Source: Clostridiaceae bacterium
GTDB taxonomy: Bacteria; Bacillota; Clostridia; Oscillospirales; QAMX01
Length of the DNA: 64,000 nucleotides
Direction: 5' to 3'
NCBI GenBank assembly: GCA_018384365.1
Contig: JAHAYX010000017.1
Location: forward strand, 96,004-160,003
The position numbers and the translations under genes are program-made. This document shows positions 28,750-37,533 of this stretch, piece after piece; within the stretch, counting starts at the first letter, position 1, and each line of letters opens with the position of its first letter. The notes beneath the pieces are model-generated. The model saw only the letters and a program-made list of their open reading frames with translations. It was not told where the DNA came from and searched no databases.

Positions 28750-30303
28750 TTAATCCTCCACTCCTCTCGTTGACGGGTTAAATGCATCGCGCAGACCATT
28801 GCCGAACAGGTTGAAAGAGATCAGAAGCAGCGATACAAAGAGCGAAGGGAAGAACATTCCGTGCGGCGCGGTCGTCATGGCGACCTGTCCCTGGCTCATC
28901 AGGGTACCGATGCTGGTACCGGCAAATTCCTGCAGGTTGATAATGCCGAGGTAGGTCAGCTGTGTTTCGGAGTTGATCACGCTCGGGATAATCAGTGCGC
29001 AGCTGGTGATGATCGTGCCGAGTGCGTTCGGGAAAATATGCTTGAACATCAGGCGGCGGTCCGAGGCACCAAGGGTACGCGCGGCAAGCACGAATTCCTG
29101 GCCCTTGAAGCGGTAGAACTGCTTTCTGGTCAGGGCAGCCATGCCGATCCAGCCCGTCAGGACAAACGCGAAGAGGAAGGCCGGGACGACACCTACTTTC
29201 TGGCCCAGATGCAGCTGGAACAACGTGGTACATACAATAAACGGCATGCCGGAGAGGATATCGGAGATACGGTCCATCGTCAGGTCGATTCGTCCGCCGT
29301 AATAGCCCTGAATCGAGCCATAAATTGCACCGATTGTCAGGTTAATCGCGGAAACGAGGATCGCAAAGATGATGGAGAAGCGTGCGCCGGTACCAATCGC
29401 GCCGAAGAGGTCCTGGCCGAGGGAGTTCGTGCCAAAGAGGTACATCGGCTCATGGCCATTTACATAGATATAGTAGTTATAATAGCAGACACGGCACTGC
29501 ACGGCGCCGGACTTCTTTGCGCTGTAAATATAGCTGCCATCGTCGCCTTCGATGCGGAGGCTGTTGTATTCCCCGCCTTCGATTGCGGCATTGGTGGAAT
29601 AAGCCGGGATGAAATTGCCGTCGTCATCCAACACGGGCGTGCCCTTGCCGTCCTTCACCTGATACCAGATGTTCGGATTATCCGCAATGTCGCAGATATC
29701 CTTCGGCTCGACATAGGGGTAGATGACCTGGATGCCGGTTTCATTCTGCCATTTCTGAATGGCTTCATACTCGGAGTATTTGAAAACGCGGTAAACAATA
29801 CCGTTTTCAAAATAACGGTTCGTCTCCAGGGTATAGGTATTGCTGGCCTTGTCCTGTCCGCGGTATTTCACATACGTCGTCGTAACATCCAGGATGCGCA
29901 GGACAGGATTCATACCGGTTTCCTCTGCAATGCCCTTCCAGTAGCTCAGGGAGAGATCATTCTGGCTGCCGTGGGTAGTGGCGCCGTCCAGAATGCCCCA
30001 ATTCTTTTCCGCAACACTGGAAAGATAGGGCGGGAAGCTGTTGAAAACCGGGTCCTTGTCATTGATGCTGTATGGCGAGATGATCGGAGAAACCAGCGCA
30101 AAAAGCAGCAGGATGATGATGATCACCGCAGCAACAAGAGAGGACTTGTTTTGCTTAAAGCGCAGGAACGCGTCCGCCAGATAGCCGCGGGACTTCGTTT
30201 CCAGTTTTTTGTCGTGTATATTGGTATCCAGCTGGGTAAAAGCGAACTTTTCCGCTGGGATATGTTCGTAATCCATGTGGTTCTGCATATTCTGTACGCT
30301 CAT
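28750..30303 (-). CDS. oppC: Oligopeptide ABC transporter permease (OppC-like) with large extracytoplasmic insertion
   Basis: TM1 then a hydrophilic domain then FGTNSLGQDLF...AARTLGASDRRLMFKHIFPNALG; 517 aa. Confidence 0.88.
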   Translation of the reverse strand: MSVQNMQNHMDYEHIPAEKFAFTQLDTNIHDKKLETKSRGYLADAFLRFKQNKSSLVAAVIIIILLLFALVSPIISPYSINDKDPVFNSFPPYLSSVAEKNWGILDGATTHGSQNDLSLSYWKGIAEETGMNPVLRILDVTTTYVKYRGQDKASNTYTLETNRYFENGIVYRVFKYSEYEAIQKWQNETGIQVIYPYVEPKDICDIADNPNIWYQVKDGKGTPVLDDDGNFIPAYSTNAAIEGGEYNSLRIEGDDGSYIYSAKKSGAVQCRVCYYNYYIYVNGHEPMYLFGTNSLGQDLFGAIGTGARFSIIFAILVSAINLTIGAIYGSIQGYYGGRIDLTMDRISDILSGMPFIVCTTLFQLHLGQKVGVVPAFLFAFVLTGWIGMAALTRKQFYRFKGQEFVLAARTLGASDRRLMFKHIFPNALGTIITSCALIIPSVINSETQLTYLGIINLQEFAGTSIGTLMSQGQVAMTTAPHGMFFPSLFVSLLLISFNLFGNGLRDAFNPSTRGVED

Positions 30304-31253
30304 TTTTTCGACCCCATTCTGATACGCGGATCAATAAAGCCGTAGCTGATATCGATCACGATTCCGGCTAACAAACTGACTGCGGTATAGAAACACGAAA
30401 CCATAATAAAAATCGGATAGTCACGGCCGTTGATCGCATTCAGATACAGGCCGCCAACGCCCGGAACCGCAAAGATCTTTTCGATGACCAGGGAACCGGA
30501 CATAATGCCGATGAATTCGCCCAGGATCGCCGGCAGCACGACGACCATGCAGTTTTTCAGGGCGTGACGCACGGTTGCCTGCGTTTTCGTCAGGCCCTTC
30601 GTGCGGGCAAGAAGCATAAATTCGCTCGTCAGCACTTCCGTCAGTTCGGCGCGCGTGGTACGCGTGAAGCTCGCGATAACGCCGAAGGAAAGAGAAAGGA
30701 CAGCCGGGAGCATACTGACAAACATACTCCAGGAGAGATAATTGGTGCCCTCCTTCATGAGGAAGGGGAACCAGCCAAGCTTATAAGACAGGAAATACTG
30801 AATCAGGAATGCAAAAACAAAGCTCGGCACGGAAATTACCACCATCGTCAGGGTGGAGATGGAATAGTCGATCCAGGTATTCTTCTTCAGTGCGGCAAAA
30901 ATGCCCAGCGCAATGCCAAGCGGAATACTCAAAAGGATCGAATACAGATTGACGAAGATCGTCGCAGGGAGCTTTTCCGCAAATTTTGCGGCAACATCAG
31001 AGCCAAAATACAGCTTATCGCTGACACCCCAGTCCCACTTTGTAATGACATTTTTGAGGAAAATACCGAACTGCACCATATACGGTTTATTATATCCCTG
31101 CGCTTCGCGGCGGGCTTCAATTACCTGTGTATGGATATCGTTCAGCGGCAGTTCCGCCGGCGGCAGCATCCTGATCAGTACAAAGCACATGCAAGTAATA
31201 ATGAGCAGCGTCATCAGCATGAGCAGGACTCTTTGTGTGACATATTTGGCCAT
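30300..31253 (-). CDS. oppB: Oligopeptide ABC transporter permease (OppB-like)
   Basis: MAKYVTQRVLLMLMTLLIITCMCFVLIRMLP...LTSEFMLLARTKGLTKTQATVRHALKN; start overlaps as ATGA with oppC. Confidence 0.9.
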   Translation of the reverse strand: MAKYVTQRVLLMLMTLLIITCMCFVLIRMLPPAELPLNDIHTQVIEARREAQGYNKPYMVQFGIFLKNVITKWDWGVSDKLYFGSDVAAKFAEKLPATIFVNLYSILLSIPLGIALGIFAALKKNTWIDYSISTLTMVVISVPSFVFAFLIQYFLSYKLGWFPFLMKEGTNYLSWSMFVSMLPAVLSLSFGVIASFTRTTRAELTEVLTSEFMLLARTKGLTKTQATVRHALKNCMVVVLPAILGEFIGIMSGSLVIEKIFAVPGVGGLYLNAINGRDYPIFIMVSCFYTAVSLLAGIVIDISYGFIDPRIRMGSKK

Positions 31254-31332
31254 ATGCATCCTCCCTGTGAGCTTATTCTTTCTCACGCGATTGAGTCATC
31301 CTCGGAATGACGCTGTGAGAGTATAAAATACG

Positions 31333-31371
31333 ACACTGTTGCCGGGGCAAAACGTGCCCCAGCAACAGTGT
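31333..31371 (-). terminator. Strong stem-loop between oppA and oppB (attenuator or mRNA-stabilising hairpin)
   Basis: acactgttgccggggca-aaacg-tgccccagcaacagtgt. Confidence 0.65.
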
Positions 31372-31428
31372 TTGCGGTTAAATCTGACAGATAACTCCAA
31401 AAATGGGTTCCGTCAGGCTGCGAATTCC

Positions 31429-34026
31429 TTAGTACTGGAGCTCGCCGCCGTTTTCAGCTACATACGCTGCCCACTCGGCATCGTTGTAGTTGTACTTCAG
31501 ATACTGGATACCGCCGCGGCCGCAGATCGGGTTGTACTCCTCGACCACGTAGTAAACCTGCTGAGACAGAAGCGCAGCGCTGGCGTTCTGCATCATCGGG
31601 ATGTAGTCATAGGTCTGCAGGATCTCGCCTTCGATGGCAGCCAGGATGGTCAGACGGGTTTCGATATCGGCAATGCCATCGCCGAAGCAGTATTCCTTAT
31701 CGTTCACGGTCACGGTGGCGCCGTTGAGCGCATCGGACCACTGACGCAGGTTCATGGTGATCTCTTCACCGTTGATGGTGAGGGTCAGGTTGACGGTCTC
31801 AGCATTGAACCAGGTGGCGTCATACTGATAGTCGGGGTTGACATACAGGTCGGAAAGGCCGAACGGATCCAGAACGGAGCCGGACCAGCCAGCCAGAACA
31901 GTGTCAGCAAGGCCGGACTTGATTTTGTTGGACCAGTCGTTGCCGTACGGAGCAGACTTCACGAAGACGATCTTGCCGTCAAACGGAGTGCCGACAGTAA
32001 CTTCAGCAACCTTCGCATTGAGGTAGTCGAGGGTCTTGGTCATAAAGTCGGAATCGGCGGACAGGGCATATTCGATCTGGATGGTCTGATCGCTGATGCC
32101 GTCGCCGTCGTTATCGGTGATGAAGCCGGCATCAAGAGACTCCTGGAAAGCCTGCGCAAAGAGTTCCTTTGCAGTCTCAGGATCGTAACCGGTGATGGAA
32201 TCAACGGCCTCGTCCAGAGAATCATACTGGGAAACATCCACATTGTAGAAGTCACACAGGACCTGCTTGGCCTGATCGGTGTCACGATACATGGAACCGG
32301 TGTCTACGTCATAAACGTAGGAGCTGCCGATGATGCCGTAAGCGCCGGAACGGGCCGGGGAGATGGTGGCGCAGAACAGTTCCTTATCATAGGTAACTGC
32401 CATGGCCTGCTTAAAGGTCTTCAGGGTCAGGGTCTCGAGGTCGTATGCAGCCTGATCGAAGTCAGCAGCAGCCTCACGGCTCTGGATCGCATCCTTATAA
32501 CCATTGAGGATCAGGAAGAAGATGGTTTCTGCCGGAGTGAAGTAAATGTAATCGCTGTTACGATAGGTGGCGAAGTCCTCAGCCTGCAGGCCGTAGCCCA
32601 TCAGTTCGCCCTTCAGGAACATCAGCTTGCAGGTGGCAGCCTCAGCAACAACCTCGCATTCGATGATGTCGGTCTGATACATATCATAGGTCTGGCCATC
32701 GGTCGGGTCGACATACTGGTGGTTGCCGTCCGTCCAGCCATACCAGTTCTCGTTCTTCTCGAACTTCATGAACTTATCGGTCTGGTACTCGGTCATCTTG
32801 TACGGACCATAGCTCATCGTGGTCTCAACGCTGGTGTTGTAGGTGCTGGTCCAAACGCCGTTGGACTCGGAGAGGCATGCCTCGTAGTACGGCTCGTAAA
32901 CGATCCAGTTGCTGGTCAGGGAGTACAGGAGGTTGAAGCCGGCGAGGGACTTACCAAGGACCATGGTGATCTGGTAATCGCCGCTCTTGTAAAGACCAAC
33001 AGTGCCTTCGTACTCAACAACCGGGTAATCGGTGCCGATGACGAAGTAGTTCGGCAGATCCGCTTCGGTCTCGCCCCAGGCTTCGTTGCCGCAGGTAACC
33101 GGAGTGAAGAGAGCAAGGGTCTCGTCGTTCATGCGGACAACGCCCTTGGAATCCATCATGCCAACCAGGGTCTCCCAGTTCGTCACATCAAAGTAAGCAT
33201 CGCCGTAAGAATCCACATAGTCCTGCAGCGTGTCGCCGCCGGTCCAGTCGAGTGCAACTGCGAGGCCAAGGCCGACAGCCTTGCCGTCAGCGGTGTAGTA
33301 ATAGCCGTCGTCGCCCTTCACGAGGTCTTCCACAGCGTAAGCGCCGAGGGAGTCAGCCCAGGCGGTCTGACCGCCGTTTGCATAAGCTTCCGCACCGGCG
33401 ATGCACAGCTGCTGTGCATAATAGTCGGCTGCACGGTAGTTCAGCAGGGACGGGTCAAGCAGGCGCTGCATGGAATAGACGTAAGTATCCGCATTGATCG
33501 GCGTACCGTCTTCCCAGGTAGCATTCGGGTTCAGGTCGATGGTGTAAGCATAGCCGGAGGTAGCGGATTCCGGAATATTGAACTCCGGATGCTCGGCCTT
33601 GACCTGCTCGGTAACATCAACAGGCTCGCTTGCAGCCATTTCCGGAACGACGACATAACCGGTGTAAGGATCCTTACCCTCAACCGGATGCAGCTCATCG
33701 TTGAAGATGATGTCATACAGACCAATGCGGATGCGGCCGGTATCGGACGGATATGCATCGTCGGAAGTCTGATAGGTGTGCGGATTCCAGTTGGTGGCCA
33801 TCGTGGTCACGGAATCCTGATACGTATAGGTGGCGGGACCAGCAGGCTCGGCAGTGTCGTCGGGCTGGTCATTGTTATCGGCGGGCTCATTGGTCTCATC
33901 TGTATTGTCAACAGCACCGTTATCTGTGACAGCGCCGTCGTTTGTATCGTCGGGAGTCTTGGAGCAGCCAACGAACATCGACATGACCATGACGATTGCC
34001 AATAACAAAGCAATTGTCTTCTTCAT
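31429..34026 (-). CDS. oppA: Peptide ABC transporter substrate-binding lipoprotein, family 5 (865 aa)
   Basis: Lipobox LLAIVMVMSMFVGC; WNPHTYQTSDDAYP, WEDGTPINADTYVYSMQRLLDP. Confidence 0.88.
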   Translation of the reverse strand: MKKTIALLLAIVMVMSMFVGCSKTPDDTNDGAVTDNGAVDNTDETNEPADNNDQPDDTAEPAGPATYTYQDSVTTMATNWNPHTYQTSDDAYPSDTGRIRIGLYDIIFNDELHPVEGKDPYTGYVVVPEMAASEPVDVTEQVKAEHPEFNIPESATSGYAYTIDLNPNATWEDGTPINADTYVYSMQRLLDPSLLNYRAADYYAQQLCIAGAEAYANGGQTAWADSLGAYAVEDLVKGDDGYYYTADGKAVGLGLAVALDWTGGDTLQDYVDSYGDAYFDVTNWETLVGMMDSKGVVRMNDETLALFTPVTCGNEAWGETEADLPNYFVIGTDYPVVEYEGTVGLYKSGDYQITMVLGKSLAGFNLLYSLTSNWIVYEPYYEACLSESNGVWTSTYNTSVETTMSYGPYKMTEYQTDKFMKFEKNENWYGWTDGNHQYVDPTDGQTYDMYQTDIIECEVVAEAATCKLMFLKGELMGYGLQAEDFATYRNSDYIYFTPAETIFFLILNGYKDAIQSREAAADFDQAAYDLETLTLKTFKQAMAVTYDKELFCATISPARSGAYGIIGSSYVYDVDTGSMYRDTDQAKQVLCDFYNVDVSQYDSLDEAVDSITGYDPETAKELFAQAFQESLDAGFITDNDGDGISDQTIQIEYALSADSDFMTKTLDYLNAKVAEVTVGTPFDGKIVFVKSAPYGNDWSNKIKSGLADTVLAGWSGSVLDPFGLSDLYVNPDYQYDATWFNAETVNLTLTINGEEITMNLRQWSDALNGATVTVNDKEYCFGDGIADIETRLTILAAIEGEILQTYDYIPMMQNASAALLSQQVYYVVEEYNPICGRGGIQYLKYNYNDAEWAAYVAENGGELQY

Positions 34027-34299
34027 TCAGAAAACCTCCTTAATATTTCCTATGTCAACGATTCCGCAAAAGCGGATCGTCCATAGCAGTTTCACCGCGG
34101 AGGGCTTCCCTCCGCCGGGATGCGCCGGGGGTCCTTTCAAAACACGGTTTTCCGCCGGAGGACGCCGGAAAAGGAGCGCAGCGACCATCGTGCCTGTTGC
34201 ACAGGCACGATGAGGGGCCCCTCATCATCGGTTCCGCCATGGGACGGCGCGTGGATTGAAATTTAATAATATTCTAACGTTTTTTCACCCGTGTGTCAA
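34027..34299 (-). promoter_or_regulatory. oppA promoter and about 240-nt structured leader
   Basis: Minus strand TTGACA (34294-34299) N17 TAGAAT (34271-34276); several hairpins including catcgtgcctg-ttgca-caggcacgatg and gatccgc-ttt-tgcggaatc. Confidence 0.55.
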
Positions 34300-34453
34300 T
34301 TTTAAAAACCGTCAATATCTCATAAATTTCAAATATTTCTGTCGTCATATTGACGAATTTGCAGTAAGGAATCTGGCTCTCCTTAAAAGATCGGCCAAAA
34401 CGCCCGGTTTTTTCCGCCGCAGGAACGTCCCGGTCCGGAAAACGGCGGGTTCC

Positions 34454-36157
34454 TTATGCAATCCCCGTCAGGTCAAAGCCGTCCAGCCAGCGGCTGGCCG
34501 CTTCGCAGACGCCGCGCAGGCACGCCTCGTCAAACGGGCTGTCCAGTCCGGCGTTTTTCAGCAGTTCCGTGAACACACGGCTACCGCCCTGCATCGTATA
34601 AGCCATATAGTGCTCCCAGGCGTCCTTGCGGTCGGCCTGAATCTTTGCCCAGAACTGCAAAGCAACGGTCTGCGCCAGGCAGTAATCAATATAATAGAAG
34701 GGCATCGAATAGATATGGTGCTGTCTCTGCCAGCCCTCGCCCTCGCTGTAAAACGGGATATCGCCGTCGAGCTTCATCCACGGCATATACACGCCGAGCA
34801 GCTCGTGCCAGACGGCATGGCGCTGCGCCGGGGTCATATCCGGCTTTTCAAAGACGATGTGCTGGAAATGGTCCACCATCGTGCCGTACGGGATGAAAGT
34901 GAGCGCGCCGGAGAGATGGCTGTAATAGAACTTGCGCGTATCCGCGCCGAAGAAGCCCTCCGCCCAGGGCCATGCAAAGAACTCCATGGACATGGAATGG
35001 ACCTCACAGGCCTCCATGCTGGGCCAGACATAGCTCGCCGGGATGCGGCTGCGGTTGCAGTAGGCTTCAAATGCGTGGCCGGCCTCGTGCGTGACAACCT
35101 CCACGTCGTGCTGGGTCCCATTGAAATTGGCGAAAATGAAGGGCACCTCATAGTCGCCCAGCGTGGTGCAGTAGCCGCCGCCGGCTTTGCCCTCGGTCGA
35201 AAGCACGTCCAGCAGTTCGCGGTCCAGCATCGTGCGGAAGAATTCGCTCGTTTCCGGCGAAAGCTCATCGTAGAACCGTCTGCCCTGCTCGAGAATCTCG
35301 TCCGGCGTGCCGCAGGGTCTCGGGTTGCCGGAGCGGAATTCCAGCGCGTTGTCTGCAAAGCTCATGGGATAGGATTTTCCAAGGCGTTCCGCCTGTGCGC
35401 GGTAAATCCTGTCGGCCACGGGCACCAGATATTTCACAACGGCCGCGCGGAATTTCTCCACGTCCGCCTTGGTATAGCAATTGCGGCCCATGCGGTAATA
35501 ACCGAGCGTGGTGTAGCCCTCATAGCCCAGTTTTTTCCCTATTTCATCGCGCAGATGCACCAGCTCGTCGTAAATGCCGTCCAGTTTTTCCTGGTTGTCC
35601 TTATACCACTGGCCCTCCGCACGCCATGCCGCGAGACGGCGCGCATCGTCCGGATCCGTCTTGAAGGGCGTGATCTGCGAAATGGTATAGGTTTTCCCCT
35701 CAAAGGGGATCTGCGCGGAAGCAAGCAGCTTTTCATATTCCTGCGTCAGGTCATTTTCGCGCTGCAGCTCCGGAATGATCTCCGGCGAGAAGGTTTTCAG
35801 CTCGATTTCCGCATTGCGGAACATCAGGTCGCCGTATTCCGCCGTGAAATCCGCGCGGAAGGGCGACTGCAGCATGGCCTGCGTCCAGGCCTGGTCATAT
35901 TCCGCCAGCTGCGGGCCGGCAGCGTTCCAGAAGCTGACCTCCCCGTCGTAAAACGCGTCGCGCGTGTCAATGGAATGACGGACGCTGGCAAGCGTGCCAA
36001 ACGTGCTGATGTGTTTGGAGAAGCGCTCCTTCTCCAGGAAGATCTCGCGTGCCGCCGGATAATCCACAGCGTTTTTCAGGCGTTCCGTCAGGTCCGCCAT
36101 CTGCCGTTTCATCGATTCCAGGTCGGGACGTTCATATGGCATTTCGGAAAATTTCAT
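34454..36157 (-). CDS. M3 family oligoendopeptidase
   Basis: VVTHEAGHAFEAY (HExxH-type), MKFSEMPYERPDLE start typical of M3 family. Confidence 0.92.
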   Translation of the reverse strand: MKFSEMPYERPDLESMKRQMADLTERLKNAVDYPAAREIFLEKERFSKHISTFGTLASVRHSIDTRDAFYDGEVSFWNAAGPQLAEYDQAWTQAMLQSPFRADFTAEYGDLMFRNAEIELKTFSPEIIPELQRENDLTQEYEKLLASAQIPFEGKTYTISQITPFKTDPDDARRLAAWRAEGQWYKDNQEKLDGIYDELVHLRDEIGKKLGYEGYTTLGYYRMGRNCYTKADVEKFRAAVVKYLVPVADRIYRAQAERLGKSYPMSFADNALEFRSGNPRPCGTPDEILEQGRRFYDELSPETSEFFRTMLDRELLDVLSTEGKAGGGYCTTLGDYEVPFIFANFNGTQHDVEVVTHEAGHAFEAYCNRSRIPASYVWPSMEACEVHSMSMEFFAWPWAEGFFGADTRKFYYSHLSGALTFIPYGTMVDHFQHIVFEKPDMTPAQRHAVWHELLGVYMPWMKLDGDIPFYSEGEGWQRQHHIYSMPFYYIDYCLAQTVALQFWAKIQADRKDAWEHYMAYTMQGGSRVFTELLKNAGLDSPFDEACLRGVCEAASRWLDGFDLTGIA

Positions 36158-36537
36158 TTCGTGATTCCTCCATTCACTCTCATTGACCCGCCTCCGCCCC
36201 GTTTCAGAAGAGACGGAGCGTACGGCAAACCGGGGTTCTGCCGCGCCGCCGGAATTCCAGGCAGCATCCAATTTTCTTTCAGTTTTACATTATAATACCT
36301 TTTGACATTTTTCGCAAGCAGTTTATACATTTTTCGTATATTTTTTCTGCCTCCTTCCGCAGGCGGTGTCAGCCGGATCACAGCGTGCGGCGCGCCGCGC
36401 CGAGACAATACCATCAAAAACCCCGCCGATTTCAACAACTACAAAACGTCAACCACAAAACGTGGTATGATGATTCACATCAAACACAATATAAAGTTTC
36501 CATTAAGAAACGAGAAAAACAGAAAGGAAGGGTTATC

Positions 36538-36771
36538 TTGATACAGTATCGGCCAGTAAAAGAAATTCATTATCATGAGGAGCTCGGGCAGTATACCACA
36601 TTTGGTATTTGCGCCTACCGCATCGGACCATCAGAAACAGAAGCTCTGGTTCGGGTTTCCGATGTATTTCTGAGTGCGCATGATGCCGAATGTTTTGCTG
36701 ACCGATGTAACCGCCTCGCGCTGGATCCGATCCATCTGATGGACGTCATCGCGGATACGCTGGGCGTGTAA
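36538..36771 (+). CDS. Small DUF6514-like protein
   Basis: TTG start, IQYRPVKEIHYHEELGQYTTFGICAYRIG...VSDVFLSAHDAECFADRCNRLALDPIHLMDVIAD; AAGGAAGG RBS. Confidence 0.6.
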   Translation: MIQYRPVKEIHYHEELGQYTTFGICAYRIGPSETEALVRVSDVFLSAHDAECFADRCNRLALDPIHLMDVIADTLGV

Positions 36772-36827
36772 GTCCGGTTATTCCGGCGCTGCATACACAG
36801 CGTGGATAGACCGGGGAAAAATCAAAC

Positions 36828-36871
36828 AGGAACCGCCGCGCAGCCTGCTGGTGCGCGGCGGTTCCTGTTTT
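36828..36871 (+). terminator. Rho-independent terminator
   Basis: ggaaccgccgcgca...tgcgcggcggttcctgtttt. Confidence 0.8.
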
Positions 36872-36935
36872 GCAGTCTCCAATGTGAGGTCAAAACTTCA
36901 TGGCTTTCTGCCGGCCGAAGCCGGACGCCAGAATC

Positions 36936-37517
36936 TCAGGCCAGATCAAACTCCCTGTCAATCGCGGAGGCGATCAGGCCAAAGTTATATTCATTATATT
37001 CGATCTCGCCGTCGTCAAACATCAAAGCAGCGCCATAGATCAGCGAGCGGACGACAAAGGTTTTGACCCTGCGGCGTTCCTCCGGCATTCCGGTTTCCTG
37101 GCAGTACTGGTCAATCAGACCCATCACGACCTCGCTCAGACCGGACTTCAGACGAACCTGTTCCGGCAGCATGGCCGGATCCTTCATCATGATAATGGAG
37201 CGGAAATGGGGGTTATCCATCAGAAAACGGATGTAGGCCAGGCTGATATCGATCAGCTGGCGGCGGACATCGCCGTCTGAGTCCTTCAGAATCTCCAGCT
37301 GGCGCTCGTGCCACCGGTCCTTGATATACAGGATGATGGCCGTCATCAGGTCTTCTTTATCCTTGAAATGCTTATACGGTGCGGCGCAGGAAACGCCGCA
37401 TTCCGCAGCGGTGCGCCGGATGGAAAAACCGCTTACGCCGTTTTCCTCGATCACCTTGATTCCCGCAAGTATCAGTTTTTCCCGCAAAGTTGTGGGTTTT
37501 TCCGGGTTTTCGCTCAT
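36936..37517 (-). CDS. TetR/AcrR family regulator
   Basis: LREKLILAGIKVIEENGVSGFSIRRTAAECGVSCAAPYKHFKDKEDLM. Confidence 0.88.
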   Translation of the reverse strand: MSENPEKPTTLREKLILAGIKVIEENGVSGFSIRRTAAECGVSCAAPYKHFKDKEDLMTAIILYIKDRWHERQLEILKDSDGDVRRQLIDISLAYIRFLMDNPHFRSIIMMKDPAMLPEQVRLKSGLSEVVMGLIDQYCQETGMPEERRRVKTFVVRSLIYGAALMFDDGEIEYNEYNFGLIASAIDREFDLA

Positions 37518-37533
37518 GCTGGCTGTTCCTCCG

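Noticed and set aside
31339-34005. 888-aa plus-strand ORF
   Set aside because: Exact antisense shadow of oppA; no RBS, low-complexity V/I/G-rich translation typical of the complement of a real GC-rich gene
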